Source: Bryobacterales bacterium
GTDB taxonomy: Bacteria; Acidobacteriota; Terriglobia; Bryobacterales; Bryobacteraceae
Assembly: GCA_009697495.1 (NCBI GenBank)
Contig: SHUN01000158.1
Coordinates: 1-6,813, forward strand
Direction of reading: 5' to 3'
DNA length: 6,813 nucleotides
Part shown: one piece after another, positions 1-6,742 of the stretch
Position numbering within the stretch: position 1 is the stretch's first letter
Layout: the number at the start of each line of letters is the position of its first letter
Program-made: the position numbers and the translations under genes
Notes under the pieces: model-generated
Databases searched by the model: none
Told to the model about the DNA's origin: nothing
The model's input: the letters and a program-made list of their open reading frames with translations, nothing else

Positions 1-178
1 ATGAACGGCTGGCACGCCGGAGGTATGCGCCGTGTCCACGATTTTGCCGTCTCCTGCTTGATCCGCGGAGTTTCCGGGGCACTCGCCGGCTCAAGTTCCG
101 AAGTTTCCGACGGAGATGCAACCCTTGGTTGGCCTTGGGATTCGGCGGAGCGACTTTTCGGGCCATACGAGCGCGTGC
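1..178. other. Left-edge stretch with no supportable gene
   Basis: This segment lies downstream of the TPR gene on the minus strand. Three readings stay open to the left edge: a plus-strand frame from base 1, and two minus-strand frames. None has a recognisable domain, a convincing ribosome binding site or a signal peptide. One minus frame from an ATG at about 166 gives an Arg/Lys-rich peptide (begins MARKVAPPNPKANQG), which looks like a GC-rich artefact. No strong hairpin followed by a T-run marks a terminator for the minus-strand operon here. It may be intergenic DNA or the edge of a gene lying outside the window. Confidence 0.5.
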
Positions 179-1192
179 CTAATGGCCGTGACGAAGCGAC
201 GCGGGCAGTGCGGGAGGCGGGGACTGCTTGTCGCGAAGTTGAACGGAGCGGGCGGCGGACTGGCGGGCCTTTTCTTCATCGCCGAGACGGAAGTAGAGGC
301 GGGAGAGCTGAAAGTGGACGCGGGCATCTTTTGGCGCGACACGAGCGGCATGGGAGAGGGTTTCGAGTGCACGCAGTGACGCATTCGCCTCGGCTTGGGC
401 ACGGCTAAGCGAGAGGAGAGTGTCGATGTCGTCCGGCATTTTTTGGGAGGCGCGGGTGAGCCATTTGATGGCCTCCGGGTAGTTTTCTTCTTTCAGGAAC
501 ACGTCGCCGAGGACTTGATAAGGGACCGGAAAGGCGGGGTCCATCTCCATCGCGCGGAGCAGCGGCGATTTGGCTTCTTCATAGCGTCCGGCGAACTGCA
601 ACTGGAAGCCGAGCCAGGCGAGGATTTGGGCGGACGAAGGGAAACGGACCGCGGCCTTTTGAGCGAGAGCGAAAGCCGCGGCGGAGTCACCGGAGGTCTG
701 GCGGGCCTCGATCATTAGGAGATGGATTTCCTCCTCGAAAGGGGGTGTTTCCAGCGCTGGCTGAAGAACGAAGATGGCGTCGCGGTATTGACGACTCTCC
801 AAAAGCTGCGTGGCGAGGAGTTTGCGGGCATCCAGGTGGCCTGGGTTGCGGGCGAGGGCTTGACGAAGCTGGACGATCGCGGTTTGGGGTTGTTTCAGTT
901 GGACCAGAGTCGCGCCGAGGAGGAAACGGGCTTGGAAGGACTGGGGGCGGACCGCCACCGCCTTGTCAAGATAGCCTCGCGCGGCGGCGAACTGGCCTTC
1001 CGCATACAGCAGAAAGCCCATGCCGGAGAGGGCTTCAAATTCGGCGGGGTTGGCGCGGAGGCTTTGCGTGAACGCCGCCTGGGCTTCGACGGGGCGATTG
1101 GCTTCGAGGAGTTGGGCACCTCGGGCGGCGAGTTCGGCGGCGGCCTGCGCGGTGATGGGCAGCGATGCGAGAAACAGCCAAACGTACCTCAT
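179..1192 (-). CDS. Secreted tetratricopeptide-repeat (TPR) protein
   Basis: This is a 337-residue exported protein built almost wholly of TPR helical hairpins, which normally act as protein-protein interaction scaffolds. Residues 1-17 (MRYVWLFLASLPITAQA) form a short signal peptide ending in an AQA-like cleavage site. From about residue 19 to 322 there are roughly nine 34-residue units with TPR spacing. Examples are the units around 51-84 (ALSGMGFLLYAEGQFAAA), 85-118, 187-220 (LAWLGFQLQFAGRYEEA), 221-254 (YQVLGDVFLKEENYPEA) and 289-322 (HFQLSRLYFRLGDEEKA). The unit near 119-152 is less regular. The tail from 323 is Pro-rich and ends RHGH. There is no enzymatic domain. The ATG overlaps the stop of the CRTAC1-family gene (ATGA at 1192-1189), which suggests translational coupling; a GGAAGGGA element lies 10 nt upstream. 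The partner is unknown, but coupling points to the CRTAC1 protein or the same secreted assembly. TPR identity is confident and function is not. Confidence 0.9.
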   Translation of the reverse strand: MRYVWLFLASLPITAQAAAELAARGAQLLEANRPVEAQAAFTQSLRANPAEFEALSGMGFLLYAEGQFAAARGYLDKAVAVRPQSFQARFLLGATLVQLKQPQTAIVQLRQALARNPGHLDARKLLATQLLESRQYRDAIFVLQPALETPPFEEEIHLLMIEARQTSGDSAAAFALAQKAAVRFPSSAQILAWLGFQLQFAGRYEEAKSPLLRAMEMDPAFPVPYQVLGDVFLKEENYPEAIKWLTRASQKMPDDIDTLLSLSRAQAEANASLRALETLSHAARVAPKDARVHFQLSRLYFRLGDEEKARQSAARSVQLRDKQSPPPALPASLRHGH

Positions 1193-2922
1193 CGGGGCAC
1201 CGTCCCTTCCGTAGCGTGGAACAACTTGTCGGCATCCAGATTGCGCCAGGTTTCCACGTTGCCGTTAGGCCAGGTGACTTCCATCCGGTCCACCTTCGTA
1301 GCCGCGCCGAGGCCGAAGTGGGGCCGTGGATCATTGCAGGAATAGTAGCCAGACTGGCTGAGGACGACGGCGGTCTGCCAGCGGCCGTCCGCTTCAATAC
1401 GTACCTTGGCGCCGATGGCGTCGCGGTTGGATTTGGTGCCGGTGAGTTTGGCTCGGAACCAGTGATGAGGGGCGCGATTTGTGTTTCTCAGCAGCGACGG
1501 CGGCTTATTCACGTTCATGATGAGGAGATCGATGTTGCCGTCGTTATCGAAGTCGCCGGCGGCGGCGCCACGGCTGGAATGCGGCGCGAGAATACCGGGA
1601 CCGGAGCGTGTTGACACATCCTCAAACTTGCCATTGCCGAGGTTCCAATAAAGCAGGCGCGGGTTGTGGAAACGTTGGACGGTGGGGAGGCGATCGACTT
1701 CATTGAAGATATGGCCGGCGGTGAGGAACAAGTCGGCGTGGGTGTCGTTGTCGAAGTCAGCGAAGATCGCACTCCAGAGAACGTATTGCGGGTGGATGCC
1801 GAGGCCGGCAAAGAGGGCGCGATCAGTGAACCCGCCTTTGCCCAGGTTTCGATACAGGTTGGGGTAGTCGTCGGCGAAGTTGGTTTTGGCGATATCGAGG
1901 AGGCCGTCGCCGTCGTAGTCGGCGACGGCAAGACCCATGCCCGCTTGTTCCAGGCCGTTTTCGTCATAGGCGAGGCCGGTGTAGGTGGCGCGTTCGGTGA
2001 ACGTGCCGTCGGAGTTGTTGTGATAGAAGAGGCTGCGAGAGGAGTCGCCGGCGACATAGATATCGGGCCAATTGTCGCCGTCGAGGTCGGCGGCGAGGAC
2101 ACCAAGGGCATAAGTTTTCTGCGCGGCGGCTATGCCGGATTTTGTTGAGACGTCGGTGAAGGTGCCGTCCCCATTGTTTTTGTAGAGCAGGTTCGTGGAA
2201 AACGGAAGGCCGCGGGGGCCGCAGAAGACGGGTACGCCGAGCCAAGTGCAGGTGGGATCCTTGCCCGGGAGAGGGGCGCGGGCGGGATCGAATTGGAGGT
2301 AGTTGGCGACGAATAGGTCGAGATGACCATCGCGATCAAAGTCGAGAAAGCTGGCTCCGGAGCCCCAACGGGTTTGCTGGCCGGCGAGTCGGGATTTAGC
2401 CGTCATGTCGGTGAAAGTACCGTTGCCGTTGTTGCGATAGAGAGTGTTGCGGCCCCAGTAGGTGATGAACAGATCGGTGTGGCCGTCGTTGTCGTAGTCG
2501 GCGGCGGCAACGCTTTGGCCCCATCCTTCCTTGGTGAGACCGGCCTTGGCGGTTACGTCGATGAAAGTGCCATCACGGTTGTTGCGATAGAGGTAGCTGG
2601 AAAGCTTTGGCGCGGCGTCGAAGCGGGAGCCGTTGACGAGGAAGATGTCGAGCCAGCCGTCGCTGTCGTAATCCAGAAAGGCGACGCCCGAGCCCATGGC
2701 TTCGAGGATGTACTTTCGCTTTTCGCTGCCGGCGATCTGGGGCGAGCGGAGGCCAGCGGCGGCGGCAACGTCGTTGAACGAAACGGGGAAGACGGGGCCG
2801 GAGGATTTAGGCGCGGGAAGGGCGGCGGCGCCCCGGCTGGCCATGCCCTGGCCGAAGGCTAAGCCTAGCAACGCGAAGAGCGCGAAGACGCGGCCAAAAC
2901 GATTAGTTAGGTGCAAGTGCAC
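1189..2922 (-). CDS. Secreted CRTAC1-family protein: VCBS/FG-GAP repeats plus ASPIC/UnbV domain
   Basis: This is a 577-residue exported beta-propeller-type protein. A basic N-terminus and the hydrophobic run VFALFALLGLAFG (about residues 12-24) form the signal peptide. Seven calcium-binding DxDxDG-like loops occur at residues 84-92, 142-150, 194-202, 279-287, 335-343, 389-397 and 457-465. The fourth and sixth deviate (DLDGDNWPD, DFDNDTHAD). Companion motifs of the form LYRNNGNGTF occur at 111, 161, 246, 298, 356 and 424. C225 and C234 flank a segment reading CTWLGVPVFCGPRG, a signature I recognise from CRTAC1/UnbV proteins, possibly a disulfide. Residues about 503-567 (DAIGAKVRIEADGRW to WPNGNVETW) match the ASPIC/UnbV domain. 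The family is common in Acidobacteriota and Planctomycetota; its biochemical role is poorly defined and binding of proteins or glycans is usually inferred. The GTG start at 2922 is the first possible start after an in-frame TAA, but it has no clear Shine-Dalgarno. TTG at codon 3 is an alternative; Met27 would lose the signal peptide. It is the first gene of the operon with the TPR gene. Confidence 0.93.
   Translation of the reverse strand: MHLHLTNRFGRVFALFALLGLAFGQGMASRGAAALPAPKSSGPVFPVSFNDVAAAAGLRSPQIAGSEKRKYILEAMGSGVAFLDYDSDGWLDIFLVNGSRFDAAPKLSSYLYRNNRDGTFIDVTAKAGLTKEGWGQSVAAADYDNDGHTDLFITYWGRNTLYRNNGNGTFTDMTAKSRLAGQQTRWGSGASFLDFDRDGHLDLFVANYLQFDPARAPLPGKDPTCTWLGVPVFCGPRGLPFSTNLLYKNNGDGTFTDVSTKSGIAAAQKTYALGVLAADLDGDNWPDIYVAGDSSRSLFYHNNSDGTFTERATYTGLAYDENGLEQAGMGLAVADYDGDGLLDIAKTNFADDYPNLYRNLGKGGFTDRALFAGLGIHPQYVLWSAIFADFDNDTHADLFLTAGHIFNEVDRLPTVQRFHNPRLLYWNLGNGKFEDVSTRSGPGILAPHSSRGAAAGDFDNDGNIDLLIMNVNKPPSLLRNTNRAPHHWFRAKLTGTKSNRDAIGAKVRIEADGRWQTAVVLSQSGYYSCNDPRPHFGLGAATKVDRMEVTWPNGNVETWRNLDADKLFHATEGTVPR
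1997..2592 (-). repeat. In-frame coding repeats of the VCBS/FG-GAP propeller
   Basis: Within the CRTAC1-family gene, a 32-nt unit recurs at 1997-2028, 2156-2187, 2411-2442 and 2561-2592. On the plus strand it reads roughly gtgaa-gtgccgtc-ttgttg-gatagag and encodes the reverse of the LYRNNGDGTF motif. Offsets of 159, 255 and 150 nt are all multiples of three, so these are coding repeats of propeller blades. A second recurring unit, around cgtcgttgtcgtagtcggcg (for example near 2485-2504 and 1907-1925), encodes the DYDNDG calcium loops. They are protein-fold repeats, not a mobile or CRISPR array. Confidence 0.75.
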
Positions 2923-2935
2923 ATGAACAGCTTAA

Positions 2936-2964
2936 TGCACAGCCCTACCGCGTCGTGATAAGAT
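2936..2964 (+). promoter_or_regulatory. Candidate extended -10 promoter for the TonB-dependent-receptor-like gene
   Basis: A -35-like TGCACA (2936-2941) is followed by a 17-bp spacer and a -10-like TAAGAT (2959-2964). TG at 2956-2957 gives the extended form TGATAAGAT. Each hexamer matches 4 of 6 consensus bases. Transcription would begin near 2971, leaving a leader of only about 15 nt that holds little beyond the ribosome binding site. The prediction rests on consensus and spacing alone. Confidence 0.4.
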
Positions 2965-2974
2965 CCCTGTACTG

Positions 2975-2980
2975 AAGGAG
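2975..2980 (+). promoter_or_regulatory. Shine-Dalgarno for the TonB-dependent-receptor-like gene
   Basis: AAGGAG lies 5 nt before the ATG at 2986 and fixes that start. The next in-frame ATG (codon 10) has no comparable site and would cut into the signal peptide. Confidence 0.8.
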
Positions 2981-2985
2981 AGGCT

Positions 2986-5900
2986 ATGCGACACCAGGAT
3001 CGTGTTTTGGCGATGCTTTTTTTCTGCGCGATGCCGGTATTTGCGCAGCTTGACCGGGGGACGCTCACCGGGGAAATCAAGGACCCAAGCGGCGCGGCAG
3101 TGGCGGGAGCCAAGGTGACGGCCACGCAGCTTTCGACGAACGCCGTTGCTTCGACGGCGACGACGGAGTCCGGTGATTACACGCTGCCGGCGTTGCTGAT
3201 CGGGACGTACCGGGTGACGGTGGAATCGCCAGGATTCAAACGATCGGTGAACGCCAAGGTGGAGTTGACATCCGGCAGCACGCTGCGGCTCGATTTCATG
3301 ATTGAACTGGGGACGGTGAACGAGTCCGTGCAGGTGTCGGCGCAGGCTTCGTCGCTCGAGACAGAGACGACGCGCGTGGCGACGAGTTTGACGACGAAGC
3401 TGATTGAGGACCTCCCGCTAGTGGTGGCGGGGCAGATCCGGAATGTGTTTAATCTGGCGGTGATTGCGCCGGAAGTGAGGACAGGGAACGGGTACCGGAT
3501 TGGCGGAGCGCAAGGGTCGGGCTGGGAGATGAGCATGGACGGGACCAGCTTGACCAGCGCGTCGACAGGCTACCAGACAGAGCGCGCGCCGATCAGTTCG
3601 GTGCCGGTGGACGCCATTGCGGAATTCACGGTGGAGAGCACCGGCATGAAGGCCGAGTACGGGCGAGCGATGGGACAGATCAGTTTTGTTACGAAGGCGG
3701 GCGGGAACCAATTCCATGGGAATGCGTTCGAGTTTCTGCGCAACAATGCTACGGATTCGCGCGGCTTTTTCGCACGGAGCGCGCCGGTGCTGAAACAGAA
3801 CGATTTCGGCTTCACATTTGGCGGGCCGGTTCGGATACCGAAGGTCTACGACGGCCGGAACAAGACGTTCTTCTTCGCGAGTTATGAAGGCTTCCGGAAC
3901 CGGAGTGGAAACACACCGAGTTTCAGCACGATTCCGTTGCCAGAGATGTACGAGGGGGATTTTCGGAATTTCGCGCGGACGGGCCCGAACGGACAGTCGC
4001 AGATGATGACGATGTACGATCCGTCGACGACGGTTCTAAATGCCGATGGACGGACTTACAACCGGCAGCCGTTCCCAAACAATTCCATTCCGAAGGCGCG
4101 GTTCAGTTCTGTGGCCAGTAAGTACATTGCGCTGCGCCCGGCAGAGATGGTGCCCAATGTGCCCGGAGCGGTACTCAACGCGAACTACTTCCGGGACAGG
4201 GGCACCAATGTGAGTCCTTGGAACAAATTCAGTATTCGCGGAGACCATCAGCTGAACACGGCCAACCGATTTTCCTTTCTGTACATGAATGGCACCAAGG
4301 ACGACGACTTTGGCGCGGATGGGCCTCCCGGTTTGCCGGTTCCATTTAACGGCGGATCGGTGTGGTACCGGAAGAATGCGTCGGGCCGGTTTAGTTGGGA
4401 CAGGACGGTGAGCGCGCGGGTATTGAATAGTCTGCGGGTGAACTATCAGCGCGAGGCGGGCGGGTTGACGACGATTAATTCGATCGATCCGAACGCAAAG
4501 TGGGCCGAGAAGATCGGGCTGAAGAATACGCCGGGGCCGGACCGGGCGTTGACGTCGATTTCGATGGGCGGGTACTCGGGGTGGAGCGGGTCGGCATGGG
4601 GCTTCGACCGTGGACGCGATCTGACGATCACGGACGACATCACGATCGTAAAGGGGTCGCACACGTTCAAAGCCGGTGGCTTTTTCACGAAAGATGAGTG
4701 GTGGGGCGGAGGGCAGCATCGGCCCAATGGGAGCTTCGATTTCGGCACTGGCCCGACGACGCTGCCAGGCGATACGACGGGGCTGACCGGCAACGGGTTT
4801 GCGTCGTTTCTGCTGGGCCAGGCGACGCAGTGGGGATTGGAAACGCCGCGCGCCGTTATTCAATCGTGGAAGTATTTCGGCGGTTTTTTCCAGGACGATT
4901 GGCGCGTGACGAAGCGGCTGACCCTGAACCTGGGATTGCGGTATGAATACACCAGCCCGATCGGTGGCGGCGCCGTGCTGAATGTGAAGGATTGGTCCGA
5001 CTTTGGCAGCTATGGCACGCCGGAGGGCTTCATGAACTTTGATCCGACGGTTCCGAATCCGCTTGCGGGCGGGCTGTTGGGCTCAACGGTGTATACGGGC
5101 AATTGCAAGGGGTGCAATGGGCAGAAGCATCCGTTCGATTCGTACAAGAAAGCATGGTCGCCGCGGCTGGGCGTGGCTTACCAGGCGAGGCCGGGGACAG
5201 TGATTCGGGCCTATGCGGGGCGCTCCTACGGCGCCGTGAAAACCACGGGCGGCAGCACACATTTCCAAGGGTTGATTCTGAACAGTTCCTTCGGTACGGG
5301 AAACCTGCCAGCGTTCACGTATTTCAACCTTGACAACGGCCTGCCTGCCTGGACCCAGCCGCCGTTCCGAGGGCCGGGCACGGACCTGGGCGGCACCACG
5401 TATCTGTGGCAGAAGGAGGACTCCGGCCGGCCGCCGGTGTTCTACAGCTGGAACTTGGACATACAGCACCAGTTGCCGAAGAACTTCGTGGCCAGCGTGG
5501 GCTATACGGGGACGCGCGGGGTGCATCTGACTTCCTCGATTTTGAATGTCAACCAGATGGATCCAAAGTACTTCACCCAGTATGGGCGGGATCTGCTGCT
5601 GGCAAATATCACGTCGCCAGCGGCGGTGGCGGCGGGGCTGCGCCCGCCGTACCCGGGATTCAATGGATCGGTATCGCAGGCGTTGAAGCCGTTTCCACAC
5701 TACGGGGATGTGGCGACCGGCGCGGGAGCGACCGGAGAGCGGACAGGGGATTCTTCGTATCACGCGATGATCATGAAGCTGGACAAACGATATTCGTCAG
5801 GGCTGACGCTGTTGACCAGCTATGTCTTCTCGAAACTGTTCTCCAACGCCGATTCGGCGGTGGCTGGAAACCGCGACATCCTGGATCACTACAACCGGGA

Positions 5901-6516
5901 TTTGCAGAAGGGGTTGAGTTGGGACGACCAGACGCACATGATCCGGCAGGCGTTCAGCTATGAGTTGCCTTTCGGCCGAGGCCGGCACTTCAGCATGACT
6001 GGCGTGGCGAACAAGGTGCTTGGGGATTGGATCGTCGCCGGGTTCCTGGACTACGGATCGGGCAATCCACGATCGGTGGGGCCGGGCTTCAGCGCCATAC
6101 CAGGCGGCGCTGGAAACCGCGTTTTCATTAACTCCTATGAAGGCTGGCGTGGGCCGATAGCGGGAGAGAAGTTCGACCCATTCAAGGACGAATGGTGGAA
6201 CCCGGCGGCGTTCCAAGTGGGTCCGGACGGGAAGAAATTGACGCAGGCGCAGTTGAACGCCGCGTTGGGAAATGCGTCGAAGAACAATCCGAAGGAGCGA
6301 TCACCGTGGAATCTGACGGAGAATCTGTCGCTGGCCAAGAACCTGGACATTACCGAAAAGGTGAAGTTCACGCTGCGTTTTGAGGCGTTCAATATTGCCA
6401 ACCGCACGCGGATGGGAAACCCGGATTCGACAGTGACGTCGCCGACCTTTGGTCAGGTTCGGAGCCAGGCGAACGAACCGCGGAAGATGCAGTTGGGAGC
6501 GAAGATCGTTTTTTAG
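2986..6516 (+). CDS. Oar-like TonB-dependent-receptor family outer-membrane protein with carboxypeptidase-regulatory-like domain
   Basis: This 1176-residue protein is a predicted outer-membrane barrel. Residues 1-20 form a signal peptide with cleavage at VFA|Q. Residues about 22-105 match the carboxypeptidase-regulatory-like beta-sandwich (GTLTGEIKDPSGAAVAGAKV, then SGDYTLPALLIGTYRVTVESPGF). Residues about 115-240 form a plug-like domain (SMDGTSLTS near 183-191; EFTVESTGMKAEYGRAMG at 213-230). FGFTFGGPVRIPKVYDGRNK (274-293) and FFFASYEGFR (295-304) are typical of acidobacterial Oar-like proteins. Barrel strands include DDWRVTKRLTLNLGLRYEY (about 637-655), GYTGTRGVHL (839-848) and FTLRFEAFNIANRTRMGNP (from 1128). 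The C-terminus ends LGAKIVF, with the terminal Phe expected of barrel proteins assembled by BAM. Length is normal for this family (about 1000-1200). I see no clear TonB box, so energised transport is inferred. The substrate is unknown. It is transcribed divergently from the CRTAC1/TPR operon and is followed 43 nt later by a disrupted secreted-protein start. Confidence 0.93.
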   Translation: MRHQDRVLAMLFFCAMPVFAQLDRGTLTGEIKDPSGAAVAGAKVTATQLSTNAVASTATTESGDYTLPALLIGTYRVTVESPGFKRSVNAKVELTSGSTLRLDFMIELGTVNESVQVSAQASSLETETTRVATSLTTKLIEDLPLVVAGQIRNVFNLAVIAPEVRTGNGYRIGGAQGSGWEMSMDGTSLTSASTGYQTERAPISSVPVDAIAEFTVESTGMKAEYGRAMGQISFVTKAGGNQFHGNAFEFLRNNATDSRGFFARSAPVLKQNDFGFTFGGPVRIPKVYDGRNKTFFFASYEGFRNRSGNTPSFSTIPLPEMYEGDFRNFARTGPNGQSQMMTMYDPSTTVLNADGRTYNRQPFPNNSIPKARFSSVASKYIALRPAEMVPNVPGAVLNANYFRDRGTNVSPWNKFSIRGDHQLNTANRFSFLYMNGTKDDDFGADGPPGLPVPFNGGSVWYRKNASGRFSWDRTVSARVLNSLRVNYQREAGGLTTINSIDPNAKWAEKIGLKNTPGPDRALTSISMGGYSGWSGSAWGFDRGRDLTITDDITIVKGSHTFKAGGFFTKDEWWGGGQHRPNGSFDFGTGPTTLPGDTTGLTGNGFASFLLGQATQWGLETPRAVIQSWKYFGGFFQDDWRVTKRLTLNLGLRYEYTSPIGGGAVLNVKDWSDFGSYGTPEGFMNFDPTVPNPLAGGLLGSTVYTGNCKGCNGQKHPFDSYKKAWSPRLGVAYQARPGTVIRAYAGRSYGAVKTTGGSTHFQGLILNSSFGTGNLPAFTYFNLDNGLPAWTQPPFRGPGTDLGGTTYLWQKEDSGRPPVFYSWNLDIQHQLPKNFVASVGYTGTRGVHLTSSILNVNQMDPKYFTQYGRDLLLANITSPAAVAAGLRPPYPGFNGSVSQALKPFPHYGDVATGAGATGERTGDSSYHAMIMKLDKRYSSGLTLLTSYVFSKLFSNADSAVAGNRDILDHYNRDLQKGLSWDDQTHMIRQAFSYELPFGRGRHFSMTGVANKVLGDWIVAGFLDYGSGNPRSVGPGFSAIPGGAGNRVFINSYEGWRGPIAGEKFDPFKDEWWNPAAFQVGPDGKKLTQAQLNAALGNASKNNPKERSPWNLTENLSLAKNLDITEKVKFTLRFEAFNIANRTRMGNPDSTVTSPTFGQVRSQANEPRKMQLGAKIVF

Positions 6517-6559
6517 GCGGATTCCAATCGCGGCCCGCCGGGCAGATAATGAAGCCAAC
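6517..6559 (+). other. Short gap after the receptor gene
   Basis: These 43 bases separate the receptor stop from the signal-peptide remnant. A small GC palindrome (GCCC at 6533-6536 and GGGC at 6540-6543) with a 3-nt loop is present, but no T-run follows. I do not call a terminator, so transcription may continue into the downstream gene and IS. Confidence 0.5.
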
Positions 6560-6613
6560 ATGCGTGTTCTATTGGCGCTCATCACCTGCGCGGCCGCGGC
6601 TGAACCTGACTGA
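6560..6613 (+). pseudogene. Signal-peptide remnant of a secreted-protein gene, probably interrupted by an IS
   Basis: A 17-codon ORF (MRVLLALITCAAAAEPD, then TGA) begins 43 nt after the receptor stop. It has the form of a signal peptide: Arg at position 2, a hydrophobic run VLLALITCAAA, and an AAA|E cleavage site. No mature protein follows, because the frame ends just after the cleavage site. About 130 nt further on, a transposase/integrase coding region starts. This fits an insertion that cut the gene after its export signal. The Shine-Dalgarno is weak (gataatgaag just upstream), so chance resemblance remains possible. The gene's identity cannot be told; it was probably co-transcribed with the receptor. 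Confidence 0.45.
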
Positions 6614-6719
6614 CTCGGGTCGCCGATCACAACGGGCGAATGGCGGGGGAGGCGCTGTCCCGGAGCCCGTATGGCCCGGAAACTCGATCTATGTGAAACA
6701 GCGGGAGATAATCCCTGGC

Positions 6720-6739
6720 GTCGTCGATAATGAGACGAC
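6720..6739 (+). other. Small hairpin just upstream of the transposase start
   Basis: GTCGTC (6720-6725) pairs with GACGAC (6734-6739) around an 8-nt loop, ending 3 nt before the transposase ATG. Some insertion sequences use such structures to damp translation from transcripts entering from outside. A 6-bp stem is modest and may be chance. Confidence 0.25.
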
Positions 6740-6742
6740 CCG

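Noticed and set aside
147..169. Similarity of this segment (minus strand) to 6669-6691, about 19 of 23 bases around TATGGCCCG
   Set aside because: The match does not extend on either side, and one such short match is expected by chance in GC-rich DNA. It does not show a second IS copy.
722..1345. 207-residue plus-strand frame over the TPR and CRTAC1 genes, plus others at 1666-2148 and 2323-2862
   Set aside because: These are antisense shadows of TPR and VCBS repeat coding. The Val/Gly-rich repetition mirrors the calcium-loop codons.
1997..2592. Regularly recurring short DNA repeats resembling an array
   Set aside because: Offsets are multiples of three, the repeats are in frame, and they encode propeller motifs; spacer lengths vary and are coding.
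4036..4863. 275-residue open frame on the minus strand inside the receptor gene, and a similar 226-residue one at 5083-5763
   Set aside because: They lie antisense to a well-supported 1176-residue gene. Their composition is rich in Arg and Pro with no domain, as expected of shadow frames in GC-rich DNA.
6533..6543. Possible terminator hairpin after the receptor gene
   Set aside because: The stem is only 4 bp with a 3-nt loop, and no T-run follows.
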